Shown here in pieces: positions 53,049 to 62,290 of a stretch of DNA of 64,000 nucleotides (its first letter is position 1; the number at the start of each line of letters is the position of its first letter). Both the position numbers and the translations under genes were made by a program. Below the pieces are notes generated by a model. That model was not told the DNA's origin. It saw only the letters and a list, made by a program, of their open reading frames with translations, and searched no databases. Source of the stretch: Pseudomonas oryzihabitans NBRC 102199 (lineage in GTDB: Bacteria; Pseudomonadota; Gammaproteobacteria; Pseudomonadales; Pseudomonadaceae); assembly GCF_000730625.1 (NCBI RefSeq), contig NZ_BBIT01000002.1, positions 806,001 through 870,000 of the forward strand, given 5' to 3'.

Positions 53049-54383
53049 CTAGAGCGCCTTGCGACCCAGACTGGACAGGGCCGGCTCGGCCATCGCCACG
53101 CCTTCCTGAGCCTCCGGCTCCGAAGCGGGAATTGCCTGGCCATCCAGCGCGGCGTTGAGCCGTCCCATGTCCAACGCTCCCACCCAGCGCGCGATAACCA
53201 GCGTGGCTACGCCATTGCCAATGGTATTGGTGATCGCTCGAGCCTCGGACATGAAGCGGTCTACACCCAGTAGCAGCACCATGCCGGCCACCGGGATGGT
53301 GCCAAGACTGGCGAGGGTCGCCGCCAGGGTGATGAAACCGGAACCGGTGACGCCGGCCGAACCCTTGGACGTGAGCATCAACACAGCCATGATGATGAGC
53401 TGGTCGGTCAGGCTCAGCGGCGTGTTGGTGGCCTGGGCGATGAAGGTCGCGGCGGCGGTGTAGTAGATGGCCTGGCCGTCCGGGTTGAAGGTCAGGCCGG
53501 AGGGGATGACCATGCCGGCCACTGGCTTCGAACAGCCGGCGTTTTCCATCTTGCGGATCATCTGCGGCAGTACCGATTCCGACGAACTGGTGCCCAGCAC
53601 GGTGAACAGCTCTTCCTTGAGGTACCTGAGCAGCTTCCACAGGCTGAAGCCGGCGACGCGGCAGATCGGGCCCAGCACCAGGGCGACGAACAGGATGCAA
53701 GTAATGTAGAAGCAGGCCATCAGCTTGCCCAGGGAGAACAGCGAGCCGAAGCCGTACTTGCCGATGGTGAAGGCGATGGCGCCAAAGGCCCCCAGCGGCG
53801 CCAGGCGCATCAAGATGTTGACGATGCCGAACATGCCGTGCATCAGGCTATCGAGGGTGCGGATGATCGGCTTGCCCTTGTCGCCGCAACGCGCCAGGGC
53901 CACACCGAGCAGGATGGAGAACAATAGGATCTGCAGGATGTTGCCCTTGGCGAAGGCATCCCCGAGGGTGTTGGGGATGATCTGCATCATGAAGGCGATG
54001 AAGGATTCATGCTTGGCGGCCTCGGTGTAGCTGGCGATGGCGGAACTGTCGAGGGTGGCTGGATCGATGTTCATGCCAGCGCCGGGCTTGAAGGTATCGA
54101 CCACTACCAGCCCGACGATCAGTGCCAGGGTCGAGACCACCTCGAAGTAGATGAAGGCGCGGATGCCCACCCGGCCCAGCTCCTTCATGTCGTTCATCTT
54201 GGCGATACCGGTGACCACGGTAAGGAAGATCACCGGCGCGAGCAGCATCTTGATCAGCTTGATGAAGGCATCGCCGATGGGTTTGAGCGAGGTGGCGAAG
54301 TCCGGGTAAAAGACGCCGAGCAAGGCGCCGGCAATGACCGCGATGACGACCTGGACGTAGAGTTTTCCGAGTAGGCGCTTCAT
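53049..54383 (-). CDS. dctA: C4-dicarboxylate transporter
   Basis: A 444-residue DAACS-family symporter. [20 protein letters not shown] starts it, [17 protein letters not shown] is the serine-rich re-entrant loop, and [19 protein letters not shown] and [19 protein letters not shown] are the substrate/cation-binding segments. The canonical SFNLDGTxIY motif reads [10 protein letters not shown] here and the usual TxxxNxxxT motif reads [10 protein letters not shown], so selectivity may differ from standard DctA. It lies downstream of the tartrate/malate dehydrogenase gene on the same strand. Confidence 0.9.
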   Translation of the reverse strand: MKRLLGKLYVQVVIAVIAGALLGVFYPDFATSLKPIGDAFIKLIKMLLAPVIFLTVVTGIAKMNDMKELGRVGIRAFIYFEVVSTLALIVGLVVVDTFKPGAGMNIDPATLDSSAIASYTEAAKHESFIAFMMQIIPNTLGDAFAKGNILQILLFSILLGVALARCGDKGKPIIRTLDSLMHGMFGIVNILMRLAPLGAFGAIAFTIGKYGFGSLFSLGKLMACFYITCILFVALVLGPICRVAGFSLWKLLRYLKEELFTVLGTSSSESVLPQMIRKMENAGCSKPVAGMVIPSGLTFNPDGQAIYYTAAATFIAQATNTPLSLTDQLIIMAVLMLTSKGSAGVTGSGFITLAATLASLGTIPVAGMVLLLGVDRFMSEARAITNTIGNGVATLVIARWVGALDMGRLNAALDGQAIPASEPEAQEGVAMAEPALSSLGRKAL

Positions 54384-54413
54384 GGGATATCCATTGTTGT
54401 TCTTGTAATGGAA

Positions 54414-54487
54414 GCGACCGCGCCGGCGGGCGGTCGCCCGTGAAAGTGCTGAGGCCTTCCCACCCGCTGGCTCGCCGCGGGTGGGAA
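54414..54487 (-). terminator. Two hairpins between dehydrogenase and dctA
   Basis: On the minus strand the first hairpin is TTCCCACCCGC with GCGGGTGGGAA (54457-54467 and 54477-54487, perfect 11 bp), 7 bases after the dehydrogenase stop. The second is GCGACCGC with GCGGTCGC (54414-54421 and 54430-54437). Neither has a T-run. They may terminate or attenuate read-through into dctA. Confidence 0.5.
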
Positions 54488-54494
54488 CGCCGAG

Positions 54495-55553
54495 CTAGCG
54501 GGCGATCAGCTCCAGCACGGCGTCGGTGACCTGGCGCGTGGTGGCCGTACCGCCCAGGTCTGGCGTGTGCAGGCCGCTGGCGGTGACCTCCTCGATGGCC
54601 CGCATCAGATGGGCACTGGCCTCGCGCTCGCCTAGGTGGTCGAGCATCAGCGCCGCGGTCCAGAAGGTAGCGATAGGGTTGGCGACGCCCTTGCCGGTGA
54701 TGTCGAAGGCTGAGCCGTGGATGGGCTCGAACATCGAGGGAAAGCTCCGGTCGGGGTTGAGATTGGCGGTAGGCGCGATACCTAGGCTGCCGGAGAGCGC
54801 TGCAGCCAGATCCGAGAGGATGTCGGCGTGGAGGTTGGTGGCGACAATCACGTCCAGGTTGCCGGGCTTGAGCACCATGGTGGTGGTCACCGCATCCACC
54901 AGCTCACGGGTAGTGCGCACGTCCGGATAATCCTTGGCCACCTCGGCGAACACCTCGTCCCACAACACCATGCCGTGGCGTTGGGCGTTGGACTTGGTGA
55001 CCAGCGTCAGGTGCTTGGCCGGGCGGCTGCGGGCCAATTCGAAGGCGAATCTATGGATACGCTCGACGCCAACGCGGGTGAAGGTGGAGACCTCGGTGGC
55101 TACCTCGATGGGCAACCCCTGGTGGACCCGACCACCGCTGCCGGAGTATTCGCCCTCGGAATTCTCCCGCACGATCACCCAGTCAATGGCCTGCCCGTTG
55201 GTCAGCGGACTTTTAACCCCGGGTAACACCCGCGCCGGCCGCACGTTGGCGTATTGGTCGAAGCCCTGGCAGATCGGCAGCCGCAGGCCCCAGAGGGAAA
55301 TATGATCCGGCACCTTCTGGCTTCCTACCGCGCCGAAAAAGATGGCATCGGCCTGCTTGATCTCGTCCAGCCCCCCTTCCGGGATGTAGTGACCATGCTG
55401 CAGGTAGTACTCCGAATCCCAGGGGTAGTGGCTGACATCAAAGGCGAAACTGCCCAGGCGCCTGGCCAGGCCTTCGAGGACCTCGAGGCCGGCGGCAATG
55501 ACTTCGACCCCGATACCGTCTCCGGGAATGGCTGCGATCTTGTAGTTCTTCAT
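54495..55553 (-). CDS. dmlA: Tartrate dehydrogenase/D-malate dehydrogenase (decarboxylating)
   Basis: A 352-residue member of the isopropylmalate/isocitrate dehydrogenase family. The N-terminal AAIPGDGIGVEVI, VRENSEGEYSGSGGRVHQG with the TDH-specific region, and the metal-binding NLHADILSDLAAALSGSLG with SMFEPIHGSAFDI identify a TtuC/DmlA-type enzyme rather than LeuB. It converts D-malate to pyruvate, tartrate to oxaloglycolate, or meso-tartrate to D-glycerate. The divergent LysR gene 124 bases away is the expected regulator, and a glycerate kinase gene follows beyond it. Confidence 0.88.
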   Translation of the reverse strand: MKNYKIAAIPGDGIGVEVIAAGLEVLEGLARRLGSFAFDVSHYPWDSEYYLQHGHYIPEGGLDEIKQADAIFFGAVGSQKVPDHISLWGLRLPICQGFDQYANVRPARVLPGVKSPLTNGQAIDWVIVRENSEGEYSGSGGRVHQGLPIEVATEVSTFTRVGVERIHRFAFELARSRPAKHLTLVTKSNAQRHGMVLWDEVFAEVAKDYPDVRTTRELVDAVTTTMVLKPGNLDVIVATNLHADILSDLAAALSGSLGIAPTANLNPDRSFPSMFEPIHGSAFDITGKGVANPIATFWTAALMLDHLGEREASAHLMRAIEEVTASGLHTPDLGGTATTRQVTDAVLELIAR

Positions 55554-55638
55554 GGCTGGGCCCTGTGCTCTGGTTCGTTGGATGAGACGCCGACTGGCAG
55601 CGCTGGGCCGAGTATAGGTAGTGAAACCTGAGCTAAGA

Positions 55639-55665
55639 TTCACCTGAACTCATCACTTACGTGAA
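55639..55665. promoter_or_regulatory. Candidate LysR operator between dmlA and its regulator
   Basis: TTCAC at 55639-55643 and GTGAA at 55661-55665 form an inverted repeat 13 bases before the regulator start, with a nested TTCACCTGAA. The location in the 124-base divergent gap fits autoregulation and dmlA control. Confidence 0.4.
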
Positions 55666-55677
55666 CTGAGGTTGATA

Positions 55678-56601
55678 ATGAGTCGCCCCCAGGATTTGAC
55701 CTTTTTTCACCAACTGGCCCAGCAGGGCAACCTGGCCGCCACGGCTCGCGAGCTGGGCATCACGCCCTCTGCAATCAGTAAACGACTGACCGCACTGGAA
55801 AAACGGCTAGGCGTTCGGCTCGTCAACCGGACCACTCGCTCCCTGGGTCTCACGCCCGAGGGTGAGCTTTATTTCCGCCATGCCGGACGCATTCTCGGTG
55901 ACATCGAAGCAGTGGAAGACATGGTCGCCAGTCGCCGGAGCCAGCCCAAAGGCCTGCTGAGGATCAACGCTTCCCTGGGCTTTGGCAGACGCTACATAGG
56001 CCCGGCGCTGGCAGCCTTCATCGACCGCTACCCGGAGGTGGAGACCCAACTGCTGCTCAGCGACCATCCCATGGAACTGGCTGCCCATGGTCTGGACCTG
56101 GGCATCCGCTTCGGCGTGGCCCCGGATGCGGGCTATCACGCCCGACGCATCGCCAGCAATCGCCGATTGCTCTGCGCCTCACCGCTTTATCTGGAGCGCT
56201 ACGGTGCACCGCAACGGTTGCAGGATCTGGCAACGCACAACTGCATCTTCCTGCGACAGAACGACAGCATCCACGGCGTCTGGGAGTTTCTCGAAGGGTC
56301 GCGCACCCGCAGCATCAAGGTCCGCAGCAACCTGAGCTGCAACGATGGTGAGGTGGCGCTGAACTGGGCACTCGAGGGCCGCGGCATCCTGCTTCGGGCG
56401 GAATGGGACATCGCCCGCTACGTGCGTAGCGGGCGGCTACGTCGGGTTCTGGAGGACGCCAGACCGCCTTCGGCAGATGTTTATGCGGTCTATTCTGAAC
56501 ACCATCACCTATCGGCCAAGGTGCGCCACTTCATCGACTTCCTGGTGGAACGCTTTCAGCGTATCGACCACCTCGAAGACCCGGCCAGCGAAGTCGACTG
56601 A
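55678..56601 (+). CDS. dmlR: LysR-family regulator (DmlR-like)
   Basis: A 307-residue LysR protein (LTFFHQLAQQGNLAATAREL; HTH TPSAISKRLTALEKRLGVRL; effector domain from about residue 92). It is divergent from the tartrate/D-malate dehydrogenase gene. DmlR-type LysR proteins activate such genes in response to D-malate. The ATG at 55678 was preferred over a TTG two codons earlier. It converges with the glycerate kinase gene 6 bases away. Confidence 0.87.
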   Translation: MSRPQDLTFFHQLAQQGNLAATARELGITPSAISKRLTALEKRLGVRLVNRTTRSLGLTPEGELYFRHAGRILGDIEAVEDMVASRRSQPKGLLRINASLGFGRRYIGPALAAFIDRYPEVETQLLLSDHPMELAAHGLDLGIRFGVAPDAGYHARRIASNRRLLCASPLYLERYGAPQRLQDLATHNCIFLRQNDSIHGVWEFLEGSRTRSIKVRSNLSCNDGEVALNWALEGRGILLRAEWDIARYVRSGRLRRVLEDARPPSADVYAVYSEHHHLSAKVRHFIDFLVERFQRIDHLEDPASEVD

Positions 56602-56607
56602 TCGCTC

Positions 56608-57744
56608 TCAGCTCTGCGCCGCCTGCCACAGCCGACCGATATCGCGAGCGGTGCGTTCCAGCAGCCCTTCGGCCTGGGCCAGGGCCTCTTCCAGGCTGAG
56701 CGGGCCCGGTACCAGACTGAAGGCAGCGGCGAGGCCCTGCTGATAGAGGGCGTCGTAGCCTTCGCCCAGCGAGCCGGCCACGGCCACCACCGGCACGCCG
56801 TGGCGCTGGGCCAGGCGCAGGACGCCCGCCGGAGTCTTGCCCCTCAGGGTCTGGCCGTCCAGCCGCCCTTCCCCGGTCACTGCCAGATCGGCGCCCTCCA
56901 GGGCTTCTTCCAGACCTACCAGCTCCGCGACCACCTCGATGCCGGGCCGAAAGGTGGCCTGGAGAAAGGCCAGGGCGGCAAAGCCGACCCCACCGGCGGC
57001 GCCGGCACCCGGCTGCTCGCTGACATCACGGCCCAGGGTCGCGGCGGTGACCGTGGCGAAATGCGCCAGGGCCGCGTCCAGCTCCCGCACCTGCTCGGGG
57101 GAGGCGCCCTTCTGCGGCCCGAAGATCTGGCTGGCTCCCTGGGGACCACAGAGCGGATTGTCGACGTCGGCGGCGATGACCACCTCCACCGCCGCCAGGC
57201 GCGGATGCAGGTCCGTCAGGTCCAGGCTGGCCAGGGAGGCCAGCGCCGCACCGCCCGGTGCCAGCGCCTGGCCCTGCCCGTCCAGCAGCCGGACGCCCAG
57301 GGCCTGGAGTACGCCCGCGCCGCCGTCGTTGGTGGCGCTGCCACCGATGGCCAGCACCAGGCGCTCGGCGCCGGCATCCAGGGCGGCGCGCAGGAGCTCG
57401 CCGGTCCCGTGGGAGGTGGCGACCCGCACGTCGCGGCGGGCCTTGGGCACCAGTTCCAGACCGCTGGCACTGGCCATCTCGACCAAGGCGGTGCGCTGCT
57501 CGGCCAGCCAGCCCCAGCGGGCAGTCACCGGCTCGCCCAGGGGACCGGTCACCCGCACCTCGCGCACCTCGCCGCCGGTCGCGGCGAGTACGGCATCCAG
57601 GGTGCCTTCGCCGCCGTCGCCCAGGGGACATTCGCGGATTTCCGCCGTTGGCAGCGCCTGGCGCAGGCCACGGGCCAGGGCGCTGGCGACCCCGGCGGCG
57701 GACAGGCTTTCCTTGAAGGAATCGGGAGCGATGACGATTTTCAT
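56608..57744 (-). CDS. garK: Glycerate kinase
   Basis: A 378-residue GlxK/GarK-type glycerate 2-kinase. APDSFKESLSA at the start, PLGDGGEGTLDAV, the catalytic-region AIGGSATNDGGAGVLQALG and TGEGRLDGQTLRGKTPAGV are all family signatures. It phosphorylates D-glycerate to 2-phosphoglycerate. Next to a dehydrogenase able to make glycerate from meso-tartrate, it would complete a route to central metabolism. A CdaR-type regulator gene lies 82 bases upstream on the same strand. Confidence 0.92.
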   Translation of the reverse strand: MKIVIAPDSFKESLSAAGVASALARGLRQALPTAEIRECPLGDGGEGTLDAVLAATGGEVREVRVTGPLGEPVTARWGWLAEQRTALVEMASASGLELVPKARRDVRVATSHGTGELLRAALDAGAERLVLAIGGSATNDGGAGVLQALGVRLLDGQGQALAPGGAALASLASLDLTDLHPRLAAVEVVIAADVDNPLCGPQGASQIFGPQKGASPEQVRELDAALAHFATVTAATLGRDVSEQPGAGAAGGVGFAALAFLQATFRPGIEVVAELVGLEEALEGADLAVTGEGRLDGQTLRGKTPAGVLRLAQRHGVPVVAVAGSLGEGYDALYQQGLAAAFSLVPGPLSLEEALAQAEGLLERTARDIGRLWQAAQS

Positions 57745-57826
57745 GGGGCGATTCTCCGTTGTTATGCGCCGAGTGTTTCCTGGATCGGGCACGGCAGCAA
57801 CAGGACAGACGCCCAGTCTCGACAGG

Positions 57827-58921
57827 TCAGGACTGTGAATTCGCCCAGCCCTGATCCCATAGCAGCAAGGCGCAATACAGTTCGGCGGCGTCGGCGAAAC
57901 GGCGTGGATCCCGTCCGGTCAGCGCCTGGATCCGCTCCAGTCGATGCCGCAGCCCATTGCGATGCAGCCCCAGCGCCTCGGCGCAGGCCTGGGGGCTGGC
58001 GTCCTCGGCGAACCAGCTGCGCAGCGTCGCCAGCAGCTGGCCGTCGCGATCGGCGCGGCGCAGTCTTGCCAGCGGTTCCAGCAGCCAGGCGCCGCGAGCG
58101 CACTCGGCCTGGCCCTGCAGCCAGGTCGGCAGGGCCAGGTCGTCCAGCGTCACCCGGATGAGGTCGGGCAGCAGGCGCCTGGCGACTGCCAGCAGGTCCA
58201 GCGCCCGCCGGGTCGTCTCGGCCAGCCCCGTCCAGGGTCGCGGCTCGGGGATCCAGACGCTGCGCTGCAACGACCAGCCCTGCCCCGGCAGTTCCTCCAG
58301 CAGCGCCTCGGGCGCCTGCGCGCCGGGTCGATACCACAGCCATTGCCGCTCTTCATGGGGCAGGCACCAGCTATGGACACTGCGCTGCTGTGCCCAGTCG
58401 CCAAAACCCGGCGCCGGCACGGCGAACTCCAGCAGCAGCACGTCCCGCGGCAGGACCGGCTTCAGGCCGAGCAGCGTGGCATGGCGCCCCAGTTCGGGTG
58501 CGGCGCCGGGCGCGAGCAGCTGCCGCAGCAGCGGCGTGGTCATGCGCGCGGTCGCGGGCGGCTGCCCTGCCGCCTGCTCAATCAGCATTTCCGCGGTCAG
58601 GCGCAGGAGTTCGGCGGGCAGGCGCAGCTGCTCGGCGTCCTCCCCGGACACGCCAAGCACGCCCACCAGCTCGCCCTGGTGATACAGCGGCAGATTGATA
58701 CCGGCCTGGGCCCCCGCCAACGCCGCGGCAGCGCTGGCATCCAGCGCCACCGCGCGGCCTTCGGCGATGACCTGCCGCGCCCCGGCATGGTGGCTGAACA
58801 GCCGCGCCGGATCGCCCGAGCCGATGATCAACCCGGACGCATCCATGACATTGACGTTGCCGGGCAGGATGCGCATGGCGCGTTCGACGATTTCCTGCGC
58901 CAGGGTCTGGCTCAGCTCCAT
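57827..58921 (-). CDS. cdaR: CdaR-family sugar-diacid/glycerate regulator
   Basis: A 364-residue regulator. The N-terminal diacid_rec domain is clear (LAQEIVERAMRILPGNVNVMD; HHAGARQVIAEGRAVALD) over residues 8-140, and the C-terminal PucR/CdaR-type HTH is ASPQACAEALGLHRNGLRHRLERIQ. CdaR responds to glycerate/glucarate-type acids and activates garK-type genes; this one is just upstream of garK. The ATG at 58921 has GAGG at proper spacing, unlike the GTG at 58927. Confidence 0.88.
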   Translation of the reverse strand: MELSQTLAQEIVERAMRILPGNVNVMDASGLIIGSGDPARLFSHHAGARQVIAEGRAVALDASAAAALAGAQAGINLPLYHQGELVGVLGVSGEDAEQLRLPAELLRLTAEMLIEQAAGQPPATARMTTPLLRQLLAPGAAPELGRHATLLGLKPVLPRDVLLLEFAVPAPGFGDWAQQRSVHSWCLPHEERQWLWYRPGAQAPEALLEELPGQGWSLQRSVWIPEPRPWTGLAETTRRALDLLAVARRLLPDLIRVTLDDLALPTWLQGQAECARGAWLLEPLARLRRADRDGQLLATLRSWFAEDASPQACAEALGLHRNGLRHRLERIQALTGRDPRRFADAAELYCALLLWDQGWANSQS

Positions 58922-59014
58922 GGCCACCTCGGAGGTTGAAGGACGCCGGCATGGCGCGCCGTCACCTTAGAGGCGCCTCCACCGCTGGGCAAGCCGGTGG
59001 AGCCACGGGAGGGG

Positions 59015-60094
59015 CTACTCCGAGGTGCTCAGCACGCCACGGCGCACCTGGTCGCGCTCGATGGATTCGAACAGGGCCTTGAAGTTGCCCTCGCCAAAGC
59101 CGGTATCGCCCTTGCGCTGGATGAATTCGAAGAATACCGGCCCCAGCAGGGTCTGGGAGAATATCTGCAGCAGCAGGCGACGCTCCCCACCTTCGGAGGT
59201 ACCGTCGAGCAGGATGCCGCGGGCTTTCAGCTCTTCCACCGGTTCGCCATGGTTGGGCACCCGGCCTTCGAGCATCTCGTAGTAGGTCTCCGGCGGCGCG
59301 GTCATGAAGCGGGTACCAGAGGCCCTGAGCCGATCCCAGGTGGCCACCAGGTCATCGGTGAGAAAGGCCACGTGCTGGATGCCCTCGCCGTTGAACTGCA
59401 TGAGGAATTCCTCGATCTGCCCGGCCCCCTTGGAGGATTCCTCATTGAGCGGGATACGCACCAGGCCGTCCGGCGCGGTCATGGCCTTGGAGGTCAGCCC
59501 GGTGTACTCGCCCTTGATGTCGAAGTAGCGCAACTCGCGGAAATTGAACAGTCGCTCGTAGAAGTCTGCCCAGTAGGCCATGCGCCCGCGATAGACGTTG
59601 TGGGTCAGGTGATCGATCACCTTGAGACCAGCCCCCACCGGCTTGCGCTCGACTCCCTCCAGGAACACGAAGTCGATGTCGTAGATCGAGCTGCCCTCCT
59701 CGTAGCGATCGATGAGGTACAGCGGCGCGCCGCCGATACCCTTGATCGCCGGCAGGCGCAATTCCATCGGCCCGGTGGGCATGTCCACCGCCTGGGCGCC
59801 CAGCTCCAGCGCCTTGGCATAGGCGTGGTGGGAGTCGCGGCAGCGAAAGGCCATGCCGCAGACCGAGGGGCCGTGTTCGGCGGCGAAATAGGCGGCATGG
59901 CCGGTCTTTTCGCGATTGACGATGGCGTTGATGTCGCCCTGGCGAAACAGCACCACGTCCTTGGATCGGTGGTTGGCGACGTGAGTGAAGCCCAGGCTTT
60001 CCAGCACGGGTTCGATGACGTTGGGCGTGGGCGAGGCGAATTCGATGAACTCGAAACCCATGAGGCCCATGGGATTTTCAAACAGATCGGCCAT
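59015..60094 (-). CDS. hpd: 4-hydroxyphenylpyruvate dioxygenase
   Basis: A 359-residue HPD. Two VOC domains carry the iron ligands: His in [13 protein letters not shown] (about residue 163), His in [11 protein letters not shown] (about residue 240) and Glu in [12 protein letters not shown] (about residue 320). The C-terminal [18 protein letters not shown] closes the active site. It makes homogentisate in tyrosine catabolism, upstream of HmgA, FahA and MaiA encoded nearby. Confidence 0.95.
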   Translation of the reverse strand: MADLFENPMGLMGFEFIEFASPTPNVIEPVLESLGFTHVANHRSKDVVLFRQGDINAIVNREKTGHAAYFAAEHGPSVCGMAFRCRDSHHAYAKALELGAQAVDMPTGPMELRLPAIKGIGGAPLYLIDRYEEGSSIYDIDFVFLEGVERKPVGAGLKVIDHLTHNVYRGRMAYWADFYERLFNFRELRYFDIKGEYTGLTSKAMTAPDGLVRIPLNEESSKGAGQIEEFLMQFNGEGIQHVAFLTDDLVATWDRLRASGTRFMTAPPETYYEMLEGRVPNHGEPVEELKARGILLDGTSEGGERRLLLQIFSQTLLGPVFFEFIQRKGDTGFGEGNFKALFESIERDQVRRGVLSTSE

Positions 60095-60142
60095 GATTGG
60101 CTCCTTGACGGGTGACGTGACGGTCGTGGTCGGTAACCTGGG

Positions 60143-60235
60143 CTAGCAGCCCGTCAAGGGCGGCGCGCAGGAAATGCCACGCACGCTGCGCGCCAGGAAA
60201 TCACCCAGGATGAGCTGACAGCCGAGCAGCTTCAT
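60143..60235 (-). CDS. Possible 30-residue ORF coupled to maiA
   Basis: ATG at 60235 overlaps the maiA stop as ATGA. The reading frame MKLLGCQLILGDFLARSV continues to a TAG at 60143 and ends with ISCAPPLTGC. The tight overlap is the only support. No family is recognised and chance is possible. The rest of the gap to hpd contains nothing else I can name. Confidence 0.3.
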   Translation of the reverse strand: MKLLGCQLILGDFLARSVRGISCAPPLTGC

Positions 60236-60870
60236 GAGGCCACCCGCACCGGGGCATCGGGCTGCGCCTCGGGGTGTGCCTGCTGGAAGGCCGGATGCGC
60301 GCCAGCCAGGGCCTCTACCCGCTGGACGCGCGGATAGGACGCCAGGTCCACCTGGAAACGCCGCGCCGCATAGAGTTGGGGCAGCAGATAGACATCCGCC
60401 AGCCCCACCTCACCGAAACAGAAGCCACTGGAGCCGATCTGCGCCTCCACCGCCGCCAGGCCCTCACCGATCCAGTACGAGATCCAGTCGAGCACGGCCG
60501 GCTCTTCCAGGCCCAGCCCGCGCAGGCGGTTGAGCACCGAGACGTTGTGCAGCGGATGGACATCGCAGGCGATCAGGGCGGCGACACCCCGATGGCGGGC
60601 GCGCAGCAGCGGATCGGCCGGCAGCAAGGGCACGGCCGGATAGCGCTCTTCCAGGTATTCGAGGATAGCGGGCGACTGGATCAGCACCTCGCCGCTGTCG
60701 AGGCGCAGGCTGGGCAGCCGCCCCTGGGCATTGAGCGCCCGGTAGGGCGGCTGGTGCTGCGCGCCCGACAGCAGATTGACCGGTACGGCTCGGTAGTCCA
60801 ACCCCTTCAGCGCCAGAGCCAGGCGGACCCGATAGGACGAGGTGGAACGGTAATAGGTGAAGAGGTCCAT
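60232..60870 (-). CDS. maiA: Maleylacetoacetate isomerase
   Basis: A 212-residue zeta-class GST. The N-terminal YYRSTSSYRVRLALALKG carries the SSxSxRVR-type glutathione site, and IQSPAILEYLEERYP and CFGEVGLADVYLLPQLYAA complete the pattern. It isomerises maleylacetoacetate to fumarylacetoacetate. Unlike many pseudomonads, where it follows fahA closely, a 121-base gap with its own palindromic operator and -10-like sequence precedes it. The ATG at 60870 was preferred over a GTG two codons earlier. Confidence 0.92.
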   Translation of the reverse strand: MDLFTYYRSTSSYRVRLALALKGLDYRAVPVNLLSGAQHQPPYRALNAQGRLPSLRLDSGEVLIQSPAILEYLEERYPAVPLLPADPLLRARHRGVAALIACDVHPLHNVSVLNRLRGLGLEEPAVLDWISYWIGEGLAAVEAQIGSSGFCFGEVGLADVYLLPQLYAARRFQVDLASYPRVQRVEALAGAHPAFQQAHPEAQPDAPVRVAS

Positions 60871-60903
60871 CGACACTGCCCCGCGCTTGCCTGTCGGCTT
60901 CTT

Positions 60904-60926
60904 ATTATGCGTAAGCTGATTACGTT
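60904..60926 (-). promoter_or_regulatory. HmgR-type palindromic operator before maiA
   Basis: TGCGTAA-GCTGA-TTACGTT (60908-60926) matches the palindrome before hmgA with the same 5-base spacer. On the minus strand both are followed by CATAAT, a good -10 candidate, 34 bases before the maiA start here. Confidence 0.65.
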
Positions 60927-60991
60927 AAGTGGAATCTGCGCCGGCCCGGATGGCTTGTCAATGCCGCCCGGGCCGGCCAATACCCGCTCGC

Positions 60992-62290
60992 CTAGTCGGC
61001 CGCCACTACCCGACCGAGACATTCGCCGAAGCCGATCGTGGGCAGCCCGGGCCGCTGGCAGCGCGCCCGGAGGATGACCTCATCACCGTCTTCCAGAAAG
61101 GTACGGGTCTCGCCGCCTGGCAGCTGCAGCGGCTGCTTGCCGCCCTGGGTGAGCTCCAGCAGGCTGCCGCAGCTGTCGGCGTCCGGCCCGGACAGGGTGC
61201 CCGAACCAAAGAAGTCGCCGGGCTGCAGGGCGCAGCCATTGACGGTGTGATGGGCCACCATCTGCGCCACCGTCCAGTACATGTTCAGGGTGTTGCTCAG
61301 GGCGATCCGCTGGGCGGGGTGCCCCTGCTCCGCCATGCGCGGCGTGCGCAGCAGCACTTCCAGCTCGATGTCCAGGGCCCCCTGGGCCTGGTCATGCTCG
61401 TCGTACAGATAGGGCAAGGGCTGGGGATCCCCGGCGGGTCGTGCCGGCTGCGCCTGGCGATAAGGGGCCAGGGCTTCCGCGGTGACGACCCACGGCGACA
61501 GGGTGCTGGCGAAACTCTTCGACAGGAAGGGCCCCAGGGGCTGGTATTCCCAGGCCTGGATATCCCGCGCCGACCAGTCGTTGAGCAGGCAGAAGCCGGC
61601 GATATGCTCGGCGGCGTCACCGATGGCGATGGACTCGCCCTGGGCGTTGCCCGGACCGATCCAGATGCCCAGCTCCAGTTCGTAGTCCAGCCGCCGACAG
61701 GGGCCGAAGACCGGGGCGTCCTGTCCAGGCGGCAGCGTCTGGCCCTTGGGTCGCCGGAACGCCTCGCCAGAGACCCCAAGGGTCGAGGCGCGGCCGTGGT
61801 AGGCGATGGGCACGTGCTTGTAGTTGGGCAGCAGCGGATTGTCCGGGCGGAACAGCCGGCCGATCTGGGTGGCGTGGTGGATGCCGACATAGAAGTCGGT
61901 GTAGTCGCCGACCCGCGCGGGCAGGTGCATCCGGCAGGCGCTCTGGGGCACCAGCAGGTGTTCGCCCAGCTCCTCGAGGTGCTCGCGTTGCGGATGGTCG
62001 GCGCGCAGCAGCGCCTGCACGGCCTGGCGCAAGGCGATCCGCGCCGGCCGGCCGGCGGCGAAGAAGGCATTGAGCGTCTCCCGGGCAGCCAGTTCGGCGG
62101 CCCGCTGGGCTTCGCCACGGAACAGCCCGGCTTCGAGGGCGAAGCCCAGGTCGAGGATGAAGTCACCCACCGCCACGCCGCCGCGGGGCGTCTCTTCGCC
62201 GCGACTGAACACACCCAGCGGCAGGTTGTGCAGGGAAAAATCCGCATGGCCGTTGGCCGAGGCCACCCAGCTGGGCGATTCGTGGGTCAT
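60992..62290 (-). CDS. fahA: Fumarylacetoacetase
   Basis: A 432-residue FAH. The small N-terminal SH3-like domain ([20 protein letters not shown]) is followed by the catalytic domain with [19 protein letters not shown] (metal Asp and catalytic His), [10 protein letters not shown] (Glu ligands) and [21 protein letters not shown] split across the late active-site loop. It hydrolyses fumarylacetoacetate to fumarate and acetoacetate. It overlaps hmgA by 4 bases (ATGA). Confidence 0.95.
   Translation of the reverse strand: MTHESPSWVASANGHADFSLHNLPLGVFSRGEETPRGGVAVGDFILDLGFALEAGLFRGEAQRAAELAARETLNAFFAAGRPARIALRQAVQALLRADHPQREHLEELGEHLLVPQSACRMHLPARVGDYTDFYVGIHHATQIGRLFRPDNPLLPNYKHVPIAYHGRASTLGVSGEAFRRPKGQTLPPGQDAPVFGPCRRLDYELELGIWIGPGNAQGESIAIGDAAEHIAGFCLLNDWSARDIQAWEYQPLGPFLSKSFASTLSPWVVTAEALAPYRQAQPARPAGDPQPLPYLYDEHDQAQGALDIELEVLLRTPRMAEQGHPAQRIALSNTLNMYWTVAQMVAHHTVNGCALQPGDFFGSGTLSGPDADSCGSLLELTQGGKQPLQLPGGETRTFLEDGDEVILRARCQRPGLPTIGFGECLGRVVAAD

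Noticed and set aside
52465-53700. 411-codon minus-strand frame overlapping dctA and the small secreted protein gene
   Set aside because: It covers two well-supported genes in another frame; its composition is the usual Gly/Arg/His shadow pattern.
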